64,000 bases of DNA from Lycorma delicatula. Taxonomy: Eukaryota > Arthropoda > Insecta > Hemiptera > Fulgoridae. The stretch lies in NCBI RefSeq assembly GCF_047948215.1, contig NC_134456.1:200644034-200708033 (forward strand), given 5' to 3'. This document shows, one piece after another, positions 36,204 through 47,914 of the stretch (within the stretch, counting starts at the first letter, position 1; each line of letters begins with the position of its first letter). Made by a program: the position numbers and the translations under genes. The notes beneath the pieces were generated by a model. It searched no databases, was not told where the DNA came from, and worked only from the letters and a program-made list of their open reading frames with translations.

Positions 36204-36370
36204 TTATGACGTCATAAAGAGAGTTGTTAACAGTACAAAGTACAGTCCGCGCAGCGGGCACGGCGATGTAGCAGACTACTGCGCGGATAAAATCAAAAGG
36301 GGAGAACTTAGTGTACAATTCCTTCACCCTCACCCATTCGTTTTCTTCTCTGCGGCTTACCGCTTTTCGG
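36204..36370. promoter_or_regulatory. GC/CpG-rich island with consensus CRE
   Basis: A perfect palindrome TTATGACGTCATAA (36204-36217) contains the full cAMP-response element TGACGTCA. It is followed by a CpG-rich stretch (36246-36295: GTCCGCGCAGCGGGCACGGC and onwards) and a pyrimidine-rich stretch to 36370. There is no transposon similarity and no convincing frame. A promoter or enhancer for a nearby or non-coding transcript is inferred. Confidence 0.4.
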
Positions 36371-37546
36371 CATTTTCTTCAGTGTTCAAAAGCTAAATAT
36401 TATTAGGCCACTTAAAGGGAAACCCGAGTAAAACTAAAACAACCAGTGCGTTTATGTAACGGATGGTTTTAATTAAACGACTGCATAAAATGCTAATAGG
36501 GATAACAGTTTCCTCAATGTGTTTATAAAACAAGAAGAATAAACAGAACGCTTTTTATGTTTTAAAAAATGTAATACTGAATGCAAATTATTACTATCAT
36601 TGTTATTGTAATAAAACATTTTTTTTACATCGGCGTTAGAAGAAAGTGAATATGAATATACCATTGATAAAATTTCAAATTAAAAAACTTTTTCTCAGAT
36701 TTATAACGTATCACCCTTAAAACATAAAAATTATGCTGTTGCAGTATAACATCTGTATTTCCGTGAATAACAATAAGGTCTATGAAATGCTATACGTTTT
36801 AACAGACTATAAATTTCTTTATGGACCTCTTTGAATATTATCAAGCTTATTAAGTGCTAAAATTTACAGATTCGTGTGCTTTTTGCACCGAACTTTCGTA
36901 AATCAATAATTTTAGTAAATTCATATTTTATTTTGCCGGCGAAAGATGTTAGACTAATCCTATAAAAATTTTAAAAAGTAAGCTACGATGATTAAGAAAA
37001 ATAAGTGTTTAAGTGGTTAATTAAGACCAGATTGAAGATTAACGTGTTTCAATTGTTCCTGTAAAAACAAACCGTGAAATGAAAAAGAACACAGAATTAA
37101 TAAAAGAAGTAAAATGTTTCTTTAAAAGTTATCTTATTCGTTACTTTCTGTAACTTTTCTCTATAAATATCTTTTGCCAGATGAATTCGCACCGAGTAAA
37201 TAATAAAATAAAAAATTGTATCGAATCCCATTTCTTTTTAACATAAAATATCCCATGAATTTTGTTTGATTTCATTCTTGAGAATTTCCTAGTGTGTGTT
37301 ACACACACACCCACAAATACAGTTGGCTGTGAGCCAATGCACAAATGGATATAACAGCACAGTCATTGACTACACAATAAAATTATTTTTATTTGATAGT
37401 CGGATAGATAAGATATAAAAGTGTCAAACTAACGTTCTTACACAAATAATCGGCCATATTCAAAACAGCTGGATACAATAAAACCAGAACAAGATTCAAA
37501 ACAAGACAATTAGAAAGCGCAGTCACGGAATAAATACAATACAATA

Positions 37547-37583
<37 letters not shown>

Positions 37584-38894
37584 CTGAACCAAGCCGTGTG
37601 CACTATGTTCTAGACTGGACAACCGCGACGCAGAATCAAAGATATAATGAACACTTTAAAGCATTCCATAATAATCAACGTTTTCCGACCGCATAAAGTG
37701 TAAACCACAAATCTCAAAATTTAACAATCCAATTTTCCATGTACAATGATTGTTACATGGAGTAATCATTAGTAAGGATAAAAATTTACACATAGTATTT
37801 TAGTAAATATATCAACATTCAAAACCTGTAACAACGATTTACTTAAAAATCAGAGAATATTTGGCACCTTTCGGAATTTACCCCCAAAATATTTCTATTT
37901 TTTTTTTAATGATATATACTTTAATATTTAACAATATCTAATTCGTTAAAAACTCATGTATTTTAATAATTAGATAACACTATTTTGGAGAAACGAGAGT
38001 ATAATTAATAATTAATGTAAACATATTTTTAAATATAACTTGTGTTTGGTTAGGTTATATTGATAAACACGTACGATATATCATACATCGTTAGAAAAAA
38101 TACAAAAATTTTGAGGGGAAATTCCGAAAGAGTACCGAAAATTCAAATCCAGACATTTTTCCACCAAGTTCGTCTGAATTCAAGAAAATCAAAAATAAGG
38201 TCAGCCAATAACAGGGAAAGAAAAAGTAGCACTTATCACCGATAACTGCACTGTGAATTGCCCTTATAACTGCGTGCGATTCAATAGAAACGTTGTGACT
38301 TTGTGGAACATAATAAAATATTTTTCAATAAATTTAAGTACGTCGAAAAAAAAAATTACATAACTTTCATCTCTAGTCATCATGAAATAAGAATTCCAAA
38401 TTAAAAGTATATTTGATAGAGAAGAATGGAGCCTCGCTAGAAATTTAAAAAACTTTATTTTTAATATATTTCCAACCTTTTTTTATTAATATTTTACCGT
38501 TAAAATAATAAAATTATTTATTAAAACGTATTGAGCCTGTACATAAAAAAAGAAATTTTACCAACAGGTGAGGATAATACTGGCCTCTCTTTGAAATCCT
38601 GTATCTGAAATTTCAAACACTATTACAAAGGTTATTGTAAATTTATTCTGTTATTCACTGTTTAGTGCTACAAGAGTAAAGCACAGATCACGTTTCAATC
38701 AAAAGCGGTATGCAGAGTCAAAATTAGAAAAAAATGTTTTATACAAATTTGCAGTTAATTCGAATGGTTTTTAATTTACTTTCTATTTTTTTTAAATTAA
38801 TTAGCGACTGAATACCGCCTGCCCTAGTCTTTCTTATGACTGTGATATATATTTAAAGCACCTTAGGTACAAGAGGCATCATTAGAGAAGCTTA
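36371..38894. other. AT-rich spacer
   Basis: Contains a TA tract (37549-37582) and a small TGTGTGTTACACACACA palindrome near 37293-37311. No gene recognised; the 61-codon plus frame at 38060 is unremarkable. Confidence 0.5.
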
Positions 38895-39085
38895 CAATGA
38901 TGTCATAATGATGTCATCACTATACAGCCAGTCTCTACTGGACAGAAGAATGACGGTGACACTTGTAAGGGTGAATACGACCTGCGTTTAGGTGGGATCA
39001 ACATATTAATATGCAAATAGTTACGCCTCACTTTCCCTATTCCTCTCTGGGATAGAATGCCTGTTATTCTTGGCTATCGTTTTTG
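38895..39085. promoter_or_regulatory. Regulatory-looking island: paired ATF/CRE-like sites and octamer
   Basis: TGATGTCAT occurs twice 11 bp apart (38898-38906 and 38909-38917). About 95 bp on, ATGCAAAT (39011-39018) is the consensus POU octamer, next to ATATTAATATG. The block is richer in GC than its flanks and has no transposon similarity or coding frame. An enhancer is a reasonable inference. Confidence 0.35.
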
Positions 39086-39690
39086 GCGTAACTTGTGTAG
39101 ATAAGTCAATAACAAATTAATAGTATAAATTTGTGATTTATTAGAGAAGTAAAAATTTAAGTAAAAAAAAAATGTTGTATTACTAAATAAAACAGGTAGG
39201 CTAGTTTCTTCTATTTAAATTTGTATGCTAATTTAACCGGTGTAATTTGTTTTTACATAACAGCACTGAGAACCAGTTGATCTGAGCCTGAATAATTGCA
39301 GAAATACAGAATTTGAACTAACAGATGTTTTAGAAAAGAATATTATTTATAAATTAAAAGTCGTGGAATTGTACCGCTGTATGGAATTAAAAAAAAAAAT
39401 TATAAATGTATTAAAGTATACGTTACATAAGATATTCACAAACCCTGTAGATATTTTATCATATATATGACATTGCATAATATTATTGCAAAATTAAAAT
39501 TTTTTTATTTTATTTTCAAAGAGTAATTTATTTTCTATTAGATAAATGATACTGAGTGTCAGTTATACGAATGAGAAACGTTTAGTATAAGATCGATAAA
39601 ATTATTTCACCGGAACGTTATACCTTGTAATAGGAGAAATGAGTAAAACCAAGAAGAAAAGCGAGTAGCGTTATAGAAACGGTCATTTTT
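39086..39690. other. AT-rich spacer
   Basis: AT-rich sequence without recognised features. Confidence 0.5.
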
Positions 39691-39965
39691 CCAAGAGGGA
39701 TCAACCAAATGAAACAAGAGCCTCACCTCTGACCGGGGTCAGCAGGGATAAACTGAGATTAGATGTCGAGTGTCTGAAGGAGAGATTGGCCAAAACCAAC
39801 GCTCGTCTCGGCTCACCTGAGCTCCTCTCTACTAATCTATCCTCTATTGCACATTGGCTTTCTCTCTTTCTTATCCCGTTAACTCGTCCTCATCCGCTTT
39901 TACCCTAACATTTTCCTCTTCCTCACCTCAATCCCCTCTTTTAAGCTATTCTCATTCAGTTGTAA
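39691..39965. other. GC-richer, partly pyrimidine-rich island
   Basis: GACCGGGGTCAGCAGGG (39736) and a long C/T-rich run (39800-39960) on the plus strand. No open frame of note and no transposon motif. Possibly conserved non-coding sequence. Confidence 0.3.
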
Positions 39966-40752
39966 TATATCGCTCCATATTGTGAAGACGATACCTTATT
40001 AGCTACAAAGCATGAAATTTAATAACATTAAATGAAAATGAAATTACAGATTGCTACACTGCAAGATTAATTTGTAATTTATAGCTCAAATTCGTATATT
40101 AAGCTAAACCAGCAATGAATCTTTACAAATATTTCAAAAATATGTATTTCGTACCGTTAATAATTCGCAGTAAAATTTTATATAATAAAAAATATTACGT
40201 AGATATTATTTAAATTAGTTATAATAAAAAATGTTAACTTTATGTTCTCGCTAGCTTTCTGACTTGTTATTTGGAATTTAATGTTTTAAATCAGGATACA
40301 CACTAATTTAATTCGAGAACTTATGAATATTAAATGTATGAAAAAAAATACAAATAAAACATTTAATTATTTTAATTTAATTGTATTTTGATAGACTGCT
40401 TGTTATCCGGATATACAATATGATCTATAGTCTATAGTCTATCTATAGTCTACCAAATCAGTAAATTTTAATTTGATAAATTTTAATAAAAATACCTTCA
40501 AATGGTCTAGACTAGTAATTACGAATAGCAAAATTGCACTTAGTTAATTCAACGATTCAGTTCGAGTAGCTGTTAATTAAACTAGTTAACTGTTACAATT
40601 CCACAACCTGACAAACCCTTCTTTAGTTGTTGAGCAACTAAAACAAGCAGATTTCATGTTATAAAATAATTGTTAATTAATAAGGAATATGTACAATATG
40701 TTTTACTACAATAGAAATAATAATATCGTTTCTACGTCTAAACTTAAATTAA

Positions 40753-40786
<34 letters not shown>

Positions 40787-41210
40787 GAATCTAAAAACAT
40801 ATTTAATTCTAATAAGAATTATTATTTATTAAAATTTTAACCGATGAATGTCATTTTTAATAAAACTGTTAAAGTTAAAAAAATAAATGAATGTCAAATT
40901 AACTCAAAGTGGGCCGAAAATTCGAATAATTTTCACCCTACATTTAAAATATTTGGGAAAATATCTAGCAAAAAAGAATTTGATTTTAAAATTTTCAATT
41001 GAATACTCCAATAATTTTTTTGGCAAATAAAAATCGATAAGTTAAATAATACAAGAGTCGATGCAAATCGATCAAGGATCCTGCTATTCAAAAATAAACG
41101 CATTAAAATTTAGTTTATTATTATCGAGACTGTGAATGTCACTTTACAGTTATACATTTAATTTTTTTTATTTGACAATATAATTTTATATATATCAAAG
41201 ATTTTTAATG
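39966..41210. other. AT-rich spacer
   Basis: Contains iterated CTATAGT words (40422-40452) and a TA tract (about 40766-40786). No gene recognised. Confidence 0.5.
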
Positions 41211-41258
41211 TAAATCCTTCGGCAATATACGTAATAACGTATATTGCCTAAGGATTTA
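41211..41258. repeat. 22-bp-arm hairpin with 4-nt loop
   Basis: Arms 41211-41232 and 41237-41258 are reverse complements with one mismatch; the loop is AATA. The inner 12 bp (GGCAATATACGT) are perfect. Confidence 0.9.
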
Positions 41259-41654
41259 GCTATAACAATTTTGTCTAAGTATATTTATATTTTTAACTAA
41301 TTAATTTTTATTTCCTTTATTAATCTATATAAAGATTTTAAGTTATATTTGAACGAGTACCTGAAAATTACTGGTAAAAAGTAACTAAAACTAAGTAAGT
41401 AAAACTGTAAAAAAACACGAGCATTTTTAGAAAATCTGAATCCAACTGTCCAAGTTGCACAATTTATTTCACTCTATAACGTAAATACACTACTGCCATG
41501 AATATTGAGCTTGATTTGATCAGCGTAAAACAGATCGAATATCAAACCCGATAGATTAAAGTATCATTAAAATAGAACCAAGGAAATAAAAATTGCATCT
41601 CAAGAAGTACGTATAAGGTGCAGGAACGTTTACAACAGACTCTACTACAACGAT
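41259..41654. other. AT-rich spacer
   Basis: AT-rich sequence without recognised features. Confidence 0.5.
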
Positions 41655-41815
41655 CTTCTTTTTTATTTTTGCTTAACGATATCGCCACAAGCTTGTGCGA
41701 AGCTTGTGCGTGGGATATGGAAAAGTAGCGTATGAAAAATGATGCTGACCAAGATTCGAACCCAGGACCGGCGGATGAAAGCCGATACGCTACCACTCGC
41801 GCCACGGAAGCCGGC
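41655..41815 (-). mobile_element. tRNA-derived SINE
   Basis: In reverse complement it starts GCCGGCTTCCGTGGCGCGAG at 41815, with A box TGGCGCGAGTGG, B box GGGTTCGAATC (about 41752-41763) and then TTGGTCAGCATCATTTTTC. The 3' body has two partly overlapping GCACAAGCTT words and GGCGATATCG before an A-rich tail (AAAAATAAAAAAGAAG). The 91-codon minus frame here is an artefact. Confidence 0.85.
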
Positions 41816-42590
41816 AAATTTCAAATCAAATATCTGTAATGTGTCATTTCTTTATTTAAAATAAATTAATTTTATTTAATTATTTTAATTAATTAAAAAA
41901 CTCATCAGAATTGTACTGATCCTGGCCTTTATTTAAACTTTAGGATGAATAAAAGTCCTGATATAGTCGCATTTTGAGAATGATTTGCGTGATATCCGAC
42001 CGTATCATTTATCGCTATGAACAAGAGCCTTTCAAATGATGTAGACAATAATTCGTTATTCTTTAATACTCGTTAGTTATAAGTCCTACAGAAGTTTTAT
42101 TCTTAAAATTAATTTCTAAATAAAATAACCTATCACCGTAGAAAGAGCTGTGAAACTAATGGTATTAATATTAATCTTAACGTTATTTACCGAAAAAAGG
42201 ATAAAATCATTAAATCATATTAAAGTTAACAAGTTTGTAAGTATTTGTACATGATAAAATTATTCAAGCATGTGCGTTAAAGGTACTTGATACAACCAAA
42301 ATCACTATATACTCGTATAATAGAAGAGCAATAACTATAAAAATGCTTCCATCCTTCTGCCAGGCTTCATAATTATTAGCATTTATTCCTTAAATTAAAG
42401 GAATGCAAGATTCTAATTCAATAAAAATTGCCTAAAGTCATTAATCGGGAACAAAAACATTTTCGATATGTTAAAGAGTAAATCCCCTCCCCGGATAGTA
42501 AAATTAAATACATAGAACCAAAATCAAATTGAAAATAAAGGTTAAAATTATAAAAAAAACTGTCCTTACAGAAAAACATATATGAGCATA
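41816..42590. other. AT-rich spacer
   Basis: AT-rich sequence without recognised features; the I-group element's 3' flank may reach into 42480-42590. Confidence 0.45.
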
Positions 42591-42599
42591 TTAAATCCT

Positions 42600-44135
42600 T
42601 TGCAGTAACCCGGTACTATGCAAAAAGAAAAACACCCGTTCCAAAATCCCGCTATCGTCTAACAAGATATCACGGATGTTTCGGGGTATATTAAACTGAC
42701 GACGCAAAGCCGCATAACATATGCGGTCCACGATAATGTGGCACACAGTCATGCGGCAGATGCATCATGTGCACAGGGGTGGGTCTTCTCCTGACATTAG
42801 GTATTAGAGTGTGATCCTCGTATGTCCCAACCGTAACCGGCATAGGACCACTTCCTCACGACGAGAGTTTCTGCAAGAGGAGCCCCATGGCAACACTGAA
42901 TCCTTAATCCTTCGGAGTTTATTGTCGATGGTAACCGTCCAGCCACGTTGCCACCTTGCTCACAGTGATTGTTTTACATGATTGATAAAATCAAAGGTAC
43001 TAACTCGGGTGGTGAAAGGAGGCTGAATACACGCTTCCTTGGCAGCAGAATTTGCTCTTTCGTTACCTAGAATTCCAACGTGGCTAGGGATCCAGCAAAA
43101 ACCTACCTCCCTGTTGCGTTTATCAAACTCAGCGAGTTTATCATAAATGTCAATGACGACAGGATGTTTGGAATAAAGGTTTTTCAACGCCTGGAGAGCA
43201 CTGTACGAGTCACTGCAAATAAGAATGCTCCTATATTTAGGGCCAACGATACTTAGAGCCCTATCCACAGCGAGTAGTTCCGCGGTGAACACACTCGTAA
43301 CACCGGGTAGGCCAAACATATAGGTCTGTTGATTGATAACAAAAGCACAACCAACGTTACCGTCATGCTTCGACCCAACAGTACATATCACCACGCCTGG
43401 GTTCGACTTGGCGAGCAGAAACTGAAACGTCTGCCGTAAAACAATAGGTGGCGTGGTACGTTTATCGTACGTTGTAAGATCAAACGTAAAATTTACATGG
43501 TTTATTCTCCACGGGTGGTTCGAGCACGGACATGATGGGAAGAACGAGGGAGAGTCACTCATACGCTCATACACTCATACGCTGCAGCAGACGTCGTGTT
43601 CGGGCACCCACAGGCGCAGTACAACGTGGACGGTCCTAATACTTCCTCAAATTAGGATTCATAAGAACTGGGTCAAAAGCTGGGTGATTCGGCTGTCCGC
43701 TGAGACGGGCAAAATACGACAACAAAAGCTAGTCTCGTCTATCCCAAAGTGATGGCTCGCACTGTCTACAAGTATGCTTGCGATAGGGCTCGATCTAAAC
43801 GCAACTGTTGCAAGCCGAAGAAAAGCATGATGCACACCGTCCAACATTTTAAGTGCGGTTTGACGAGCTGAAGAATAGGAGATACAACCATAATCCAAAC
43901 GGGAACGAACAAGGGAGTAGTAAAAACGTAACATACATGACCGATCGGCGCCCCAGTTGGTGTTACTAAGGACCCGCATCGTATCTAAAAGTTTGAAACA
44001 TTTTGTCCTCAATTCCCTTATATGTTTGACTCAGGTAAGACGGTTATCAAAAAGCAAACCTAGAAACTTAACGTAAGGAGAGACAGCAATAAGCTCTCTG
44101 CCCAGAAAAACCCGCGGATTAGAAGGGTTATTTTT
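42600..44135 (-). mobile_element. I-group non-LTR retrotransposon, 5' truncated
   Basis: From about 44135 leftward, the minus strand encodes the end of the reverse transcriptase, the thumb, an RNase H domain and a C-terminal tail with Cys/His residues, ending near 42600. RNase H downstream of RT in one ORF marks the I group. The endonuclease, RT palm and ORF1 are missing, as expected for 5' truncation. Confidence 0.85.
42600..44135 (-). pseudogene. I-type ORF2 C-terminal half (RT thumb, RNase H, tail)
   Basis: RT end: NPSNPRVFLGRELIAVSPY (44060-44130) then VKFLGLLFDNRLT, then 44012-43659 with FKLLDTMRVLSNTNWGADRS and LVRSRLDYGCISYSS. RNase H lies in 43574-42960. Of the D-E-D-D catalytic set, the Glu (TAELLAVD) and third residue (ICSDSYSAL) remain. 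The first is changed (TVGSK for TDGSK) and the last is changed (GNERAN for GNERAD), so it is catalytically dead. The tail continues in broken frames to 42600: RREEVVLCRLRLGHTRITL and a CxxC..C-like stretch (PPLCT.CICRMTVCHIIVD), as in this family. Several stops and frameshifts. Confidence 0.85.
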
Positions 44136-45389
44136 AAAGAAGAAAATTTAAAAAAATTCAGGCACAATAATTTTTTCCATTTTGAATAAGGGTCCTTTCT
44201 AAAGGTTACGGGAAGAGTAAAATTTGATAGAGCACAAGACTATAATAGTAAAGAAATCTCCTTACCATGTGAGTTACTCATGAGTAACATCGACTAAAAG
44301 TGGGAAAAATAAGAAATCAAATGTTGTGATTTTACCCTAGGAAACGAAACTCTTACAAACTATATTTAATTAAAATATTTTAACCAAAATACTGCAATCG
44401 GCAGCTCTTACAGGCTTATAATTAATTAATTAACAAAATATTGCAATTAAAGATGGATTTCACTTTTTCTTTTTTCGATAATATATCACGGTTTTGGCTG
44501 AGTTTTCGCCTGAAGGACATAAAAATAATTTACTTCTTTTACATTATTCTTAAATACTTGTTAATTTCGCGTATACAAGCTGTGACATGAATTTTCATTA
44601 AAAAAATGTCAAAATTGGATGTACATCCAATTCTTCTTCTGTCAATTGTTCTTCTTTACTTGACTCATATCGTTATGTTCCATTCACATATCGCCGTTAT
44701 GTTCCATGCTATACCAAAGTCTTTTTATAGATTGTTGTCTATACACTTAAAAATCACATAATATGCTTTAAAAAAAAAATTAATTAATAAAAACAGATAC
44801 TAGTTAAAGGTAGCTTTATTTGTAGTGGTCACAACTTTATGCCATCGTTTATTGGATTACATGAAATAGCCTAAAGAAGATGTTGCCGCAAGGTGTACAC
44901 TTTAAATATTTTACTACATGTGTAAGAAATGTTAAAGATAATTTGTAACACATGGGAACCAATCTGTTTACAAAGTAATAGCTTACTTTAGCACAAAAAC
45001 CTCTGAAAATCTCTTTTTTTAAACCGTAATAAAAAGCCTACCTGATTATTAGTAAATATTAGTAAAACAGATTATTTATAGTCTCTGTTATCACTTTTAC
45101 TAAATCGACGGACAATTGTAAAACAAAACGCAAATATTATTCAAAATTGTTGAATTTATAAAATTTTGAAATTTAATAACCTAAATGCGTCAGATTTATT
45201 TCTGACGTTATGCGTCAATTATTTTTAAATATAAAATTAAAAAAACAGTTTTGTAATTTGGGAAATAAGCAAATTTGAAGATTATATTTGTAGTATCCGG
45301 TTACTTTTATTTTTTAAATATTTCCGTATGGTTTTAGTCAAACCTTGCTGTTTTATAAATGGCTACGTTTATACCTTTTTTAATTGATA
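44136..45389. other. AT-rich spacer
   Basis: AT-rich sequence without recognised genes; a C/T-rich patch at 44625-44670 is unremarkable. Confidence 0.5.
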
Positions 45390-45830
45390 AAAAATCTGGT
45401 TTTATGATAGAATGGAATCTGATATGTTAACCTTCAGTATTGCAATCGGTAGTTACCTTTCATCTACTTTGTTCATCTGCATTCGATGCGTTTCGATCGG
45501 TCCGATATATTCATTCATATCATTTGTCAAAAAAATTAGGTGTCAAGATTGGTTGGAATTTAATGCATTCTGATTAATGATAATTAATGAAACATTAATT
45601 GCTGTAATTGTTTTAAATATGGGATGTTCAGATTCTTCTTCGAAAAAACGCCAGTATTATTGTGATTTAGATAGATTTTATTTTATTATAGCGATTATTT
45701 GGAATAGTTTCATATTGAGGCATTGGGGGAATTGCGTGATACGCCGGAATAATTGTACATTATGATTAGCTAACGTATGCAGGATTCTCTTTACGACGAG
45801 TAATAGAATCAATTGTTAAAGGCAGATGAG
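45390..45830. promoter_or_regulatory. Island with dense homeodomain-type TAAT sites
   Basis: At 45559-45612 there is a run of TAAT/ATTA cores: TTAATGCATT, GATTAATGATAATTAATG, CATTAATTGCTGTAATTG. The block around it (TTCGATCGGTCCGATATATT near 45488; ATACGCCGGAATAATTG near 45740) is more complex than its flanks and lacks transposon motifs. The 62-codon frame at 45577 is not recognised. Homeodomain-bound enhancer is an inference. Confidence 0.35.
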
Positions 45831-47222
45831 GAGTAATATTTATTTTTTTTTATAAGCTAATATCGATAATCTTTAATCGTTTTTGCGTGACAAAGATAAT
45901 AATTGTTATGTTAATTAGTTTATTTATCTATATTTTTTCATCTGCATGGTCAATATACGTATATGTATTCCTGTGTATTTAAGAATAATATTAATATCAT
46001 TTTAATTGTAATTGTTATTTGTGACCTATTTGAACTATTATAGTTCCATAACAATTACTTACGATTTCCGGTTTAAATATAAATTCACCCCCAAATAAAT
46101 GATATAAAAGCAGAATGTCTAGTATTTGAAGAAGTATTCTATTCTAAGCGATGTAATATAACATAATAATTATTTTTATAACTTATTACTTCAATTTAAA
46201 ACTAAATATTCGTCAACATATTCCGAACTAGCTACACTGCTATTTCATTTGAAATTTTATTCATTCTTTTCTGTTTAGATCCCACGATAAGTAAAAAAAT
46301 TATGCTCCTGGAATTTATTTAATAAGGAAGAATAACTTCCACATTTTATATGATTCTTTATTTGTGCGTGACCATTTATTATTTGTAAATGTCTATTATT
46401 GTAAATTTATTGTCTATTATTTGTAAATGGCAATATCTAATCTTATTTGTTATTTAACATAAGATGTCAACTGATTGTAATTAAACAGGATTAAACGTCA
46501 GTGAATATTAATGAGTTCCGAATGGGCTACATCATAATGTCCGTTTGTATCTGTTTTGTATTTAAGTAACGATGTTCGCTAACCTCAAGTAATCTTGGGC
46601 CAATTTGAAAGATTCTTTAACTGAGAATTGAGGAATGCAAATTTATCCAGTTTACACCAGTAAGTGAGAAGCAGAAATATTTAAATTAGATCTTTTTTTA
46701 AATTTTAAAACGTCATATTTCATGTACTAACATTCGGAGAAGGCGAATTAATCACTATAAATAAGAGATACCAAAAAGATTAACAGAGTGATATGTTTAA
46801 AAAAAAATCCAATTTTAATTACTATTCAATTTTTTAATTTGATTCTCAAGCTCTACTAATTAACAGAAGATTTTATTGCAGTACGAAGTAATTTTTCATA
46901 CCGATTCCTTCCTAAGTAGTGATTATGTACACAAAGATACGAATGTAAATATCAGACAAAGAGTGTTTTATTTTCATGTTATCCTAAGTTTTATACAAAA
47001 AACTAATAAAAATGGTCATTCGGTACAATGGATGTAGTTTAATTTGATACCCCACCATCATTTATTTCATTAATTTAACGATTTGACAGTTTAAACTGCA
47101 AATTATTTATTTGTAACAAAAAATTCCAATAATATATCAAATAACAATTAATCAGATATAGTCGTGGTTACGCGGATACCAAAACAGAAACTGGTTAAGC
47201 ATCACGACATATATAATGACAC

Positions 47223-47225
<3 letters not shown>
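45831..47225. other. AT-rich spacer
   Basis: AT-rich sequence; a slightly more complex patch at 46495-46640 shows no coding or repeat signal. Confidence 0.5.

Positions 47226-47283
<58 letters not shown>
47226..47283. repeat. (TA)n microsatellite
   Basis: About 29 TA units. The tyrosine/isoleucine alternating frame at 47164-47352 is an artefact of this tract. Confidence 0.95.
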
Positions 47284-47291
<8 letters not shown>

Positions 47292-47387
47292 ATATGGACC
47301 AGTATTAGTTTTCGCCAACATGACAATGAAAATATCAGTTAATTGTAAATGATCTGTAAAATCACTTTTTGGTGTTTTATTAATTTA

Positions 47388-47595
47388 CTAGCCGAACACT
47401 AAACTGTCCGCCATTGGAACTCCGTGGTCCAGGTCGGCGCAGGCTAGCACCGAACCGACCCAATGGCTCTCCAGAGCGGCCCTAGAGCTTCTGAGGTTCT
47501 CTTGAAGACCTCCCGGGACCACGGGCCGACCAAAGGGCCTCAGAACTCGCATCGTTCGCCACTCCCGTCTAGCCAGCACTCATGGACTGTTCGTT
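47388..47595 (-). other. Strongly GC-rich island with minus-strand frame, unrecognised
   Basis: An abrupt 200-bp block that is mostly G+C inside very AT-rich DNA. A 63-codon minus frame (47579-47388) is open: MLARREWRTMRVLRPFGRPV at the start and DLDHGVPMADSLVFG at the end. The block starts CTAGCCGAACACTAAAC and ends near CATGGACTGTTCG. The sharp boundaries suggest an insertion (fragment of a GC-rich transposon or its UTR) rather than a host exon. No family recognised. Confidence 0.4.
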
Positions 47596-47914
47596 ACCCT
47601 CATGGTTGTGAGAATAATATTGATTAATAACAATCCAAGTATTCAGGTTTTATAGAAACCTGAAATTGAAACCAAATTACAAAAGAGAGTAGTAACTACG
47701 GTAACTAAAGTACACAGAACTTTGACGAGGAAACTTCACAACTTATTTATGTTGCCATGATGACAGAAATTAATTTAATTTTTAATTAAAAATTATTTTT
47801 TTATTATGTAATGAATATTTTAATACATAAATTCACCCCCCCCCCCCCAAGAGGGCTATGGGCTCGTCTATTGGCTTAAAACCCTTTCCTGGGATAACAC
47901 GAATGTATCCTGCA
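47596..47914. other. Spacer with poly-C tract
   Basis: AT-rich with a 13-nt poly-C run at 47836-47848, then a slightly GC-richer lead into the pseudogene that follows. Confidence 0.6.

Noticed and set aside
38060..38245. 61-codon plus frame rich in Arg/Ser/Lys
   Set aside because: Composition expected from AT-rich DNA, no homology or context support.
43453..43752. 99-codon plus-strand frame
   Set aside because: Antisense to the I-group RNase H and thumb region.
47164..47352. 62-codon frame with alternating Tyr-Ile
   Set aside because: Translation of the (TA)n tract.
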